Shown here in pieces: positions 1 to 5,795 of a stretch of 6,793 bases of DNA. The stretch lies in assembly GCA_030433195.1 (NCBI GenBank), contig JAUIME010000285.1, forward strand, positions 1-6,793, given 5' to 3'. This stretch comes from a bacterium (GTDB taxonomy: Bacteria; Planctomycetota; JACOTG01; JAUIME01). The notes under the pieces are model-generated. The model had not been told where the DNA came from and did no database searches. It saw nothing but the letters and a program-made list of their open reading frames with translations. Each line of letters opens with the position of its first letter. The first letter of the stretch is position 1. A program made the translations under genes and the position numbers.

Positions 1-594
1 GACAACGGCGAGCCGGGTCTTCGCGTCGGTGATGAGCGTCGGCAGCTCGACACGACGGTTCGTGCGTCGCTGGAACTCTTCCTCGAGCTTCTGTTGCTCT
101 TGCGTGGCGACTTGGAGGTCGGTGGTTGCCGATCCGAGCTTGCCCTCGAGCTCGGCGAGCGTGGGGCGCGGCGTGATCCCGCCGTCGGGTGGCTGCGGCA
201 GCGGCATGTCGGCCGGCTTGGCCAAGTCGGTCTCGAGTTGGACGAGTCGCTCGGGGGCGGACCGCGTCGCACTCTCGAACTCGTCGGCCTTCGCCTTCCA
301 GGTCTCCGCGTCGGCGACGTTCGCGAGGGCTTGCCGGTAGCCGTCGAGCACGCGCGACTTGACGGCTTCGTCGAGGTCGTCGCGCCCTTCGATCTGCGTG
401 ATGCGCGCCTGGATCGATTCGCGCGTGTCGGCTGCCGCGGTCACCGGAGTTTCGGGCTGCGCCGGCGACTGAGCGAGGCCCGCGGCCACGGTAGCGACGC
501 CGAGGCCTACCGCGAGTGTGAACGCGATCAGGTGCCGGACGGTGACACGGAGGGACGACGGTTCGAAGGCCGAAGTGCAGCGGACGGGGGGCAA
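1..594 (-). CDS. MscK/MscM-like mechanosensitive channel, N-terminal part (runs off left edge)
   Basis: This is the N-terminal 198 residues of a protein whose remainder lies beyond base 1. Residues about 16-41 form a Sec signal peptide: arginines (R16, R20), a hydrophobic core (LIAFTLAVGLGVATVAAG) and a G-L-A cleavage site at 39-41. Residues about 55-125 read as charged helices (IQARITQIEG, LDEAVKSRVLDGYRQAL, ERLVQLETDLAK). A Pro-rich break at 130-145 and a second coiled coil (TLAELEGKLGSATTDL, 145-178) follow. This order matches the periplasmic MscS-porin region that precedes the channel in large MscK/KefA and MscM proteins, which relieve osmotic stress in the inner membrane. The start is TTG at 594, because the strong Shine-Dalgarno GGAAAGGA sits 6 nt upstream; GTG at 639 is in frame but has no good ribosome site. 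The pore domain is not visible, so another coiled-coil envelope protein remains possible. Confidence 0.7.
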   Translation of the reverse strand, partial: MPPVRCTSAFEPSSLRVTVRHLIAFTLAVGLGVATVAAGLAQSPAQPETPVTAAADTRESIQARITQIEGRDDLDEAVKSRVLDGYRQALANVADAETWKAKADEFESATRSAPERLVQLETDLAKPADMPLPQPPDGGITPRPTLAELEGKLGSATTDLQVATQEQQKLEEEFQRRTNRRVELPTLITDAKTRLAVV

Positions 595-600
595 AGCATG

Positions 601-608
601 TCCTTTCC
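601..608 (-). promoter_or_regulatory. Shine-Dalgarno site that selects the TTG start at 594
   Basis: On the minus strand this reads GGAAAGGA and ends 6 nt before TTG at 594. An ATG at 599-597 also lies in the leader, but only 1 nt from the Shine-Dalgarno site. It opens a 23-codon frame ending at 528 with no signal-peptide character, so TTG is preferred. Confidence 0.6.
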
Positions 609-671
609 GACCCGGGCGTCCGCGCGGCGGGGAGGCCACGGGCCCGCGGTTCGCCGGCAGGGTCAGCGCGT

Positions 672-677
672 ATCGTA
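672..677 (-). promoter_or_regulatory. Weak candidate -10 box for the mechanosensitive-channel gene
   Basis: The minus strand reads TACGAT, four of six matches to TATAAT. A poor -35 match (TGGAAT) lies 17 nt upstream. It would give a leader of about 70 nt before the TTG start. Such matches arise by chance; I list it because the 133-nt gap after mgtE, with a hairpin in it, leaves room for a separate promoter. Confidence 0.22.
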
Positions 678-689
678 CACTCGCCGCGA

Positions 690-712
690 GCCCGATTCCA
701 GAAGCGTCGGGC
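690..712 (-). terminator. Weak hairpin downstream of mgtE
   Basis: GCCCGA (690-695) and TCGGGC (707-712) form a 6-bp stem with an 11-nt loop, beginning 15 nt after the mgtE stop. There is no T-run behind it. It may slow or end mgtE transcription, but the stem is short. Confidence 0.28.
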
Positions 713-727
713 GTTCGAACGGGGCGA

Positions 728-2104
728 CTACATCGCGATCTTCGACAGCGCCGCGGTCGCCAGGCTCAAACACAGGAAGAAGCCGCACATGTCGGTCACG
801 GTCGTGAGAATCGGACCGGACGCGAGCGCGGCGTCGTATCCGAATCGCTTCAACACGAGCGGGATCAGTCCGCCGAGCACGACCGCGACGATCGTGTTCA
901 AGAGCAACGCGCCGCCCACTACCGCGCCGAGCCACGGATTGCCCTTCCACAAGAACGCGAGCGTCCCGAGCAGAAACCCGAGCACGGTCCCGTTGATGAG
1001 CCCGATCGACGCTTCCTTCATGAAGACGCGAACGAACTCGAACGGTCGCACGAGGCCGAGCGTGAGCTCGCGGATGCTGACCGCGACGGCTTGATTTCCC
1101 GAGCATCCGCTCATGTCGGAGATGATCGGCAAGAACACCGCGAGTGCGATCACGGCGTCGAGGGTCTCGGTGTAGAGGGCGATCACGCTCGCCGCGATCA
1201 GGTTCAAGACGATGTTGATCGACAGCCACGAGAGTCTGCGGAACGATCTCTCGCGAAGCGGCATGTTGCGGAACTCCTCACCCCCCGAGACCCCGCTCAT
1301 CTTCAGGAAGTCGTCGGAAGCGCGATCGGCGGTTGCTTCTTCGACTGCCGTGCGCCGTACGATGCCGAGCATCTTCCCGGTATCGTCGACCACCGGGACG
1401 CCGAAGAAACGGTGGTCGTGGAAGAACTCCCAGAGCTCCTGAAGGCCCGACGTCACCGGAATCGACATGGGCTCGGGCAGCATGATCGAGCGCACGGCTT
1501 CGTCCGGACGAGCGAGCACGAGGTCGCGCATGCGGAGGACGCCCGAAAGCGCGCCGCCTTCGGTGACGATGTACGCGTACTGCACGTCGAAGTCGGAGTA
1601 GCGTTCGCGGTTCGCGCGCAGATCGTCGAGCACTTCGGAGATCTTCCAGTGCTCGGGGTACGCGAGGAACTCACGGATCATCATCCCGCCCGCGGTTTCG
1701 GGGTCGTACGCGAGCATCTCGCGCACGGAGGTCGCGTCGTCGGGCTCGAGCGCGGCGAGGATCGCGTCGGCGTCCTCGTCCTCCATCTCGCCGAGGATGT
1801 CGACGCGATCGTCACTCGGCATCTCCTGCAGGATTGCCGCCGCGTCGGTTGCCGGCATCTCTTCGATGATGTCGGCGGTCTGCGCGTCGTGCAGCAGCAC
1901 CATGAGGTCGGCCGAGTACTCGGGACCGAGGCGGCTGAACAGTCGCAGACGCTCGTCCTCGGCGAGTCGCGACAGCGCGCGGGCGGTTTCACCGGGCGCG
2001 AGTGTCTCGATGTAGTCACGTACGTCCGCGGCGTCGACGGAGGCGTCGGAATCGAGCAGCGCGACCATCTGTTCCCAAGGGCGGGTTTCTTCCTGCGTCT
2101 CCAT
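728..2104 (-). CDS. mgtE: MgtE-family magnesium transporter
   Basis: This is a complete 458-residue MgtE, the usual length, a homodimeric inner-membrane Mg2+ channel gated by cytoplasmic Mg2+. Residues about 10-135 are the helical MgtE N-domain, with acidic repeats (SDDRVDILGEMEDEDADAI, 97-115) and the signature YDPETAGGMM (133-142). Two CBS domains follow at about 143-200 and 205-262 (FFGVPVVDD, 233-241), then a plug helix and five predicted membrane segments between about 294 and 455. The pore-region motif is SGCSGNQ (332-338), where many MgtEs have GGNAGxQ. The last helix begins ASGPILTTVTD (428-438), and D438 matches the Mg2+-binding Asp of the pore. ATG at 2104 has AGGAG (2114-2118) 9 nt upstream. 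It has its own promoter candidate at 2171-2179, and no M-box riboswitch is apparent in the short leader. Confidence 0.95.
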   Translation of the reverse strand: METQEETRPWEQMVALLDSDASVDAADVRDYIETLAPGETARALSRLAEDERLRLFSRLGPEYSADLMVLLHDAQTADIIEEMPATDAAAILQEMPSDDRVDILGEMEDEDADAILAALEPDDATSVREMLAYDPETAGGMMIREFLAYPEHWKISEVLDDLRANRERYSDFDVQYAYIVTEGGALSGVLRMRDLVLARPDEAVRSIMLPEPMSIPVTSGLQELWEFFHDHRFFGVPVVDDTGKMLGIVRRTAVEEATADRASDDFLKMSGVSGGEEFRNMPLRERSFRRLSWLSINIVLNLIAASVIALYTETLDAVIALAVFLPIISDMSGCSGNQAVAVSIRELTLGLVRPFEFVRVFMKEASIGLINGTVLGFLLGTLAFLWKGNPWLGAVVGGALLLNTIVAVVLGGLIPLVLKRFGYDAALASGPILTTVTDMCGFFLCLSLATAALSKIAM

Positions 2105-2170
2105 GGGAGGGCGACTCCTGTGCAGCGAAGGGGGGCGGCGGCATGCGGGCGGGCGTGACGAACGGCGGGG

Positions 2171-2179
2171 ATTGTAACA
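2171..2179 (-). promoter_or_regulatory. Extended -10 promoter candidate for mgtE
   Basis: The minus strand reads TGTTACAAT, a full TGn extension plus TACAAT (five of six to TATAAT). It is an AT-rich island in otherwise very GC-rich DNA. No good -35 box is seen at 17 nt, which extended -10 promoters can tolerate. It lies between the hairpin ending the upstream regulator gene and mgtE, and predicts a leader of about 60 nt. Confidence 0.5.
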
Positions 2180-2221
2180 AGCGGTCCTCGCGATCCGGCA
2201 GGCCGCGAGACATGCGCGCGG

Positions 2222-2247
2222 CTCGGGGCGATCGCGAGCGCCCCGAG
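2222..2247 (-). terminator. Hairpin terminator candidate after the sigma-54 activator
   Basis: CTCGGGGCG (2222-2230) and CGCCCCGAG (2239-2247) form a perfect 9-bp GC-rich stem with an 8-nt loop. It begins 3 nt beyond the activator's TGA stop at 2251-2253. No T-run follows on the minus strand, so it is not a classic intrinsic terminator. Its position and the fresh promoter at 2171-2179 still suggest that the upstream operon ends here. Confidence 0.5.
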
Positions 2248-2250
2248 GGC

Positions 2251-3714
2251 TCAGCTGCGGTAGTCTTCCTTGCGAAGACCGTGGGCGCGCATCTTGTCGA
2301 AGAGCGAGCGCGGCTGGATGCCCGCTCGTTCGGCGGCTTCACCGACGCGACCACGCGTGGCGCGCAGCAGGTGATCGAGGTACGTACGCTCGAAGGCTTG
2401 CAGCATCGCGTGCCGGGCCTCGGCCCAGGGACGGTCGAGGTCGGTGTCGGTCGGTTGGGGCGTTGCGTTCGCGCTCGGTGCAGGCGGTGTGTCGACGTCG
2501 CGCGCGGGGGGGGCGACACGGGCGTCGGTGCGGGCGCCGCCGCCGCCGAGCTCGGTAGGCAGCACGCTGACGTCGATCGAGTCGCCGTCGGCGAGCAGGA
2601 CGGCACGCTCGACGACGTTGATGAGCTCGCGCACGTTGCCGGGCCAATCGTAGTCGACGAGCGCTTGCATCGTCCCTTCGGGAACGTGGTCGATCGCGCG
2701 CCCGAGTCGCTTGGCGAAGTGCGCGCGGTATCGTTCGACGAGACCGGGGATGTCCTCGCGGCGTTCGCGAAGGGGCGGCACGGTCAGCGTCACGACGTTC
2801 AGGCGGTAGTAGAGATCGCGCCGGAACCGGCCCGCTTCGACCTCGGCCGCGAGGTCGCGATTCGTGGCGGCGATCACGCGAGCGTCGACGGGGATCGCGC
2901 GCTCACTGCCGAGGCGGCGGATCTCGGTGTCTTCGAGCGCGCGCAGAAGCTTCACCTGGAGGTGCGAAGGGATGTCGGCGATCTCGTCGAGGAACAGCGT
3001 TCCCCGGTGCGCGAGTTCGAAGTTGCCGCGGCGTGCCCGGTGCGCGCCCGTGAAGGCGCCCTCTTCATGGCCGAACAGTTCGCTCTCGAGCAGGCCTTCG
3101 GGCAAGGCCCCGCAGTTCAACGGGACGAACGGTCCGCGGGCGCGCGGTCCTTCGAGGTGGATCGCGCGCGCGAGATGCTCCTTGCCGGCGCCGGTCTCGC
3201 CGAGAACGAGCAGCGGTGTGTCCGCCGACGCGACGCGGCGTGCCGTCGCGAGGAATGCGCTCATGGCGGGACTCTCCGATACGAAGTCGGAGAGGCGCGT
3301 GGCGTGGCGTGGGATGCGTTCGGCGTCGAATCGTGCGGCACGAGATTCCTTGAGCAGCTTCGCGAGGGAGCGCAGCGATTCTTCGATCGTTTCGGGTGCG
3401 GCGTCGGGTGCGAACACCGCGTAGCATCCGGCGGCGAGCCACGCGTCTCGCTTTGCGGCGTCGTCGCGCTCGAGAAGGACGAGCGTCTCGGGCGGTTCCG
3501 GTGCATCGCGAAGCGTGTCGAGCATCGCTTCGACGGTGGTTCCCGAGAGTCGCGCTTCCGACAGGATCACGGCGTCGACGATCTCTGCGCGGGCGCGCTG
3601 CACGACGTCGTCGTCGGCATCCGCGATCGTGACGCGGAAGCGAAGGTCGTCGAGGACGGCCCGCATGCGGGCCGTGTCCGAGTCACCGAGGGCGAGAAGC
3701 GCGCGTCGTTGCAT
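2251..3714 (-). CDS. Sigma-54-dependent activator (NtrC family) with degenerate receiver domain
   Basis: This 487-residue bacterial enhancer-binding protein remodels RNA polymerase-sigma54 by ATP hydrolysis. Residues 1-120 resemble a receiver but lack its active site: S52 stands where the phosphorylated Asp should be (DAVILSEARLSG, 47-58), E82 replaces the Thr/Ser, and A102 replaces the Lys before Pro. The AAA+ domain (about 142-388) is intact: Walker A GETGAGKE (172-179), ELFGH (212-216), sigma54-contacting GAFTGA (219-224), Walker B TLFLDE (239-244), arginine-finger region RFRRDLYYRLN (296-306) and sensor II WPGNVREL (357-364). A low-complexity Gly/Ala/Pro/Thr linker (390-428) leads to a Fis-type helix-turn-helix (about 430-485; GRVGEAAERAGIQPRSLFDKM). 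ATG at 3714 has GGAG 5 nt upstream; the frame stays open further upstream only because it overlaps the preceding gene. It starts 17 nt after the GGT-like gene, so the two are probably co-transcribed. The target promoter is unknown. Confidence 0.93.
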   Translation of the reverse strand: MQRRALLALGDSDTARMRAVLDDLRFRVTIADADDDVVQRARAEIVDAVILSEARLSGTTVEAMLDTLRDAPEPPETLVLLERDDAAKRDAWLAAGCYAVFAPDAAPETIEESLRSLAKLLKESRAARFDAERIPRHATRLSDFVSESPAMSAFLATARRVASADTPLLVLGETGAGKEHLARAIHLEGPRARGPFVPLNCGALPEGLLESELFGHEEGAFTGAHRARRGNFELAHRGTLFLDEIADIPSHLQVKLLRALEDTEIRRLGSERAIPVDARVIAATNRDLAAEVEAGRFRRDLYYRLNVVTLTVPPLRERREDIPGLVERYRAHFAKRLGRAIDHVPEGTMQALVDYDWPGNVRELINVVERAVLLADGDSIDVSVLPTELGGGGARTDARVAPPARDVDTPPAPSANATPQPTDTDLDRPWAEARHAMLQAFERTYLDHLLRATRGRVGEAAERAGIQPRSLFDKMRAHGLRKEDYRS

Positions 3715-3719
3715 GGGAT

Positions 3720-3723
3720 CTCC
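3720..3723 (-). promoter_or_regulatory. Ribosome-binding site in the 17-nt gap between GGT-like gene and activator
   Basis: The minus strand reads GGAG, 5 nt before ATG at 3714. It fixes the activator start at 3714 rather than any in-frame codon inside the preceding gene. The gap is too short for an independent promoter of usual size, which supports co-transcription. Confidence 0.6.
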
Positions 3724-3731
3724 GTTCGCCG

Positions 3732-5357
3732 TCAGGTCGCTCGTGCGATCGGCCCGCTCGCCGCGCCGTCGCGTCGCGGTTCGCCGACTCCGACGAACGC
3801 GTCGCCGTCGCGCGCGAGCAACTGGAGACCGCCCGTCTTGAACGCGTAGGCGTCGAGGGTTTCGAGCGTGAATCCACGCGCTTCGAGTGCCGCGATGCAG
3901 GCGTCGGACCATCGCTCGCGTTCGAGCAGGATCGTGTCGTCGGGCGTCGCGTGGATCCGGGGTCCGTGGACGGCTTCGAACGCGTCGCCGTGCCGCCACA
4001 GCCGCAACAGTGTGGTCACGATCGAGGAGGCCATGCGTTCCGATCCCGACGAGCCGATCGCGCACTCGGGCACGCCGTCTCGAAAGACGATCGACGGTGC
4101 CGCATTCGATCGCGCCGGGGCACCGGGGCGCAGGTAGTGCGGATGCTTCTTGCTCTGCACCTTGAACGCTCGCAGATAGCCGTTGTACAGGAAGCCGAGC
4201 TCGGGCGTGACGACCTTCGAGCCGAATGATCGTTCGATCGACTGCGTCATCGAGACGAGGTTGCCGTTACGGTCTGCCGTGACGATGTGCGTGGTCTCGC
4301 CGGCGCCGCGTTCTTCGCGATCGCGGATCGCGGCGGCGGCTGCCGCGAGGCGATCGGGCTCGAGCAGTCGCTCGACGCTCGTGTCGGGATGCTTGCGGAT
4401 GCCGAGGTAGTAATCGCGTCGTTCGATGCGCGCACGGCGGATCACCTCGGCGACGTGCACGACGTCGTCGGCGTTCTCGAGGTCGAGCTCGCCGCGTCCG
4501 CAAGCCTCGAGCAGATCGAGAATGTGGAGTACCGTGACGCCGCCGCCGGGCGGGGGGACGGTTTCGATCGAGCGCCCTCGATACGTTCCGCGGAGCGTTT
4601 CGCGTTCGAGCGGAGCTTCGAGTTCGGCGAGATCTTCGGCGGTGATGAATCCGTCGCACGATTGCATGTGTCGCACGATCTCGCGCGCGATGTCGCCGCG
4701 ATAGAAGTCGTCGAATCCCGCGTCGGCCAGGCGTCGGAGGGTCGCAGCGAGCGCGGGGTTGCGGAAAAACGAGCCGGGGGCCGGTGCTGCGCCGTTCGCG
4801 TCGAGGTAGAGCGCGCCGCCCGATTCCTGCGAGAGCGGCGATGCGTACTCGCCGATCAATCCCGCGAACATCGGGGTGACGGGCAGGCCTTCGTCCGCGA
4901 GGCGTGCGGCCGGTTCGAGGAGCTCCGCGATCGGCAGCGAGCCGTAGCGCTCGTGTGCTCGGGCGAAGACCGAGACTTGTGTCGGCACGGCGGTGGCGCG
5001 AGCGCCGCGATAGCGGTTCGAGGCGGCGACGGCCTCGGGCGTGGCTGCGCGCGGCGCGCGACAGGGCCCTTCGACCGTGAAGGTGCGACGCTCGTCCGCG
5101 AGATACACGACCATCATCGCCATCCCGCCGAGCCCGGAACCGGCCGGTTCACAGACCCCGAGCGCCAACCCGGCGGCGATGGCCGCGTCGATCGCGTTGC
5201 CGCCGGCCCCGAGGACTTCGGCGCCGACTCGCGTCGCGCGGTAGTGCGCCGTCGCGACCATGCCTTCGGTCGATGCGTCGCGGAAGTACTCGGCCTCGGA
5301 GCGGTGGGCGCTTCGGTCGAGCATGCGCTCGTCGTCGAGTGCGGACTCGTTCGACAT
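3732..5357 (-). CDS. Gamma-glutamyltransferase-like N-terminal-nucleophile hydrolase
   Basis: This is a complete 541-residue GGT-family protein. Family members are made as a precursor that cleaves itself before a conserved Thr, which becomes the nucleophile for amide hydrolysis or acyl transfer. Here that residue is T355 in GETTHIVTADRNGNLVSMTQ (353-372), giving subunits of about 354 and 187 residues. Other family marks are GGNAIDAAIAAGLALGVCEP (52-71), SGLGGM (74-79), and the glycine-rich GIGSSG-like turn at 433-439 that aligns with the oxyanion-forming GSPGG. No signal peptide is seen (the N-terminus is MSNESALDDERMLD), so it is probably cytoplasmic, unlike classical periplasmic GGT. Several gamma-glutamyl-binding positions look changed (Pro-Cys-Arg-Ala-Pro at 98-102; YNGYLRAF at 391-398), as in YwrD- and acylase-like branches, so the substrate may not be glutathione. 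ATG at 5357 has a GAGGGGG stretch about 10 nt upstream. It heads an apparent operon with the sigma-54 activator. Confidence 0.9.
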   Translation of the reverse strand: MSNESALDDERMLDRSAHRSEAEYFRDASTEGMVATAHYRATRVGAEVLGAGGNAIDAAIAAGLALGVCEPAGSGLGGMAMMVVYLADERRTFTVEGPCRAPRAATPEAVAASNRYRGARATAVPTQVSVFARAHERYGSLPIAELLEPAARLADEGLPVTPMFAGLIGEYASPLSQESGGALYLDANGAAPAPGSFFRNPALAATLRRLADAGFDDFYRGDIAREIVRHMQSCDGFITAEDLAELEAPLERETLRGTYRGRSIETVPPPGGGVTVLHILDLLEACGRGELDLENADDVVHVAEVIRRARIERRDYYLGIRKHPDTSVERLLEPDRLAAAAAAIRDREERGAGETTHIVTADRNGNLVSMTQSIERSFGSKVVTPELGFLYNGYLRAFKVQSKKHPHYLRPGAPARSNAAPSIVFRDGVPECAIGSSGSERMASSIVTTLLRLWRHGDAFEAVHGPRIHATPDDTILLERERWSDACIAALEARGFTLETLDAYAFKTGGLQLLARDGDAFVGVGEPRRDGAASGPIARAT

Positions 5358-5404
5358 GGGCGGTGCACCCCCTCGTCGTCGTCACTATCAGGCGGGGTTC
5401 GGTC

Positions 5405-5419
5405 AGCATCGGCGATGCT
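5405..5419. repeat. Short inverted repeat upstream of the GGT-like gene
   Basis: AGCATC (5405-5410) and GATGCT (5414-5419) form a 6-bp perfect stem around GGC. It lies 48 nt before the GGT-like start and would sit in the 5' leader or be an operator half-site pair. The symmetry is seen directly; a role is not shown. Confidence 0.35.
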
Positions 5420-5455
5420 TCGTCGCGGCATAGCGTAGCACCGACAAGTCACGCC

Positions 5456-5511
5456 CCGAATCGGCTGTTCGGCCGCGGATCGGAGGTCCGACAGCCGAAT
5501 CCGAATCGGCT
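5456..5511. repeat. Three-copy TCGGCT/AGCCGA cluster able to form alternative hairpins
   Basis: The 11-mer CCGAATCGGCT occurs directly repeated at 5456-5466 and 5501-5511, with an inverted AGCCGA at 5493-5498 between. The inverted copy can pair with either neighbour: a longer stem 5461-5472 with 5488-5498 (one bulge) or a 6-bp stem 5493-5498 with 5506-5511. The cluster lies 100-155 nt upstream of the GGT-like gene. Confidence 0.5.
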
Positions 5512-5552
5512 TTGCAAGCTCCGATTTCGGCGGCAAGGCACGTCTCGAGCGA

Positions 5553-5568
5553 GTGCGGGCGCCCGCAC
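5553..5568. repeat. Perfect 16-bp palindrome GTGCGGGCGCCCGCAC
   Basis: Each 8-base half is the exact reverse complement of the other. It lies midway between the divergent genes and is followed 3 nt later by a second palindrome. This could be a dimer-binding operator or a cruciform-prone site. GC-rich DNA makes palindromes commoner by chance. Confidence 0.5.
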
Positions 5569-5571
5569 GAG

Positions 5572-5585
5572 TCGACGGCCGTCGA
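5572..5585. repeat. Perfect 14-bp palindrome TCGACGGCCGTCGA
   Basis: This is a fully symmetric 14-mer, 3 nt after the 16-bp palindrome at 5553-5568. The two centres are 18 nt apart, close to two helical turns, so bound dimers would lie on roughly the same DNA face. Whether anything binds is unknown. Confidence 0.45.
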
Positions 5586-5761
5586 ACAGGCCCTCGGACG
5601 GGGTTCTCCCGCGTCGTTCCGCCGGTCATTCAATCGGCACGAGAATCGCGATGGGAAGATCGCTTCGCGAGCCCGGTGCCTCGCGGGCCGACGCCGCCCG
5701 GTCGAATTGCGGGCGGCGGTGAAATCCGAGCACCGCGCGCGCCTCGAGTGCGCGACATCGA

Positions 5762-5779
5762 TCGAGCTTTCAGGCTCGA
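5762..5779 (+). repeat. Hairpin just upstream of the small gene's ribosome site
   Basis: TCGAGC (5762-5767) and GCTCGA (5774-5779) form a perfect 6-bp stem with loop TTTCAG. It ends 1 nt before the Shine-Dalgarno AAAGGA at 5781-5786, so it could affect ribosome access if transcribed. The function is an inference. Confidence 0.35.
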
Positions 5780-5780
5780 G

Positions 5781-5786
5781 AAAGGA
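5781..5786 (+). promoter_or_regulatory. Shine-Dalgarno site selecting the GTG start at 5796
   Basis: AAAGGA lies 9 nt upstream of GTG 5796. It is the best ribosome-site match on the plus strand of this region and the main reason to call the small gene with this start. Confidence 0.5.
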
Positions 5787-5795
5787 AACACCGAA

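Larger units (their letters stand above)
5358..5795. other. 438-bp divergent intergenic region rich in palindromes
   Basis: This region separates the minus-strand GGT-like gene from the small plus-strand gene. I see no convincing protein gene here; open frames on both strands are Arg/Pro/Ser-rich and have no ribosome site or family resemblance. It holds a short hairpin (5405-5419), a cluster of three TCGGCT/AGCCGA copies (5456-5511), two adjacent perfect palindromes (5553-5568 and 5572-5585), a possible sigma-54-like motif (5635-5650) and a hairpin just before the small gene's ribosome site (5762-5779). I find no convincing sigma-70 promoter, although one is expected in each direction. Confidence 0.6.

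Noticed and set aside
528..599. Short ATG frame overlapping the mechanosensitive-channel start
   Set aside because: The Shine-Dalgarno site is only 1 nt from this ATG, and the 23-codon product lacks features. The TTG frame has correct spacing and a signal peptide.
518..2158. 546-codon plus-strand open frame antisense to mgtE
   Set aside because: It lies over a clear MgtE gene. It is Arg/Glu/His/Asp-rich with no fold or motif, which is typical of frames kept open by high-GC codon bias.
2105..2250. Mg2+-sensing M-box riboswitch in front of mgtE
   Set aside because: The predicted leader after the extended -10 is only about 60 nt and shows no multi-stem M-box architecture.
2002..3849. 615-codon plus-strand open frame antisense to the activator
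   Set aside because: It mirrors the activator gene, is low in complexity, and has no ribosome site or recognisable domain.
3715..4065. 117-residue N-terminal extension of the activator frame
   Set aside because: It is an Arg-rich shadow of the end of the GGT-like gene. The ribosome site at 3720-3723 and the receiver-like fold begin at ATG 3714.
4287..5438. 383-codon plus-strand open frame antisense to the GGT-like gene
   Set aside because: This is a shadow of the GGT-like gene, whose motifs are continuous on the minus strand.
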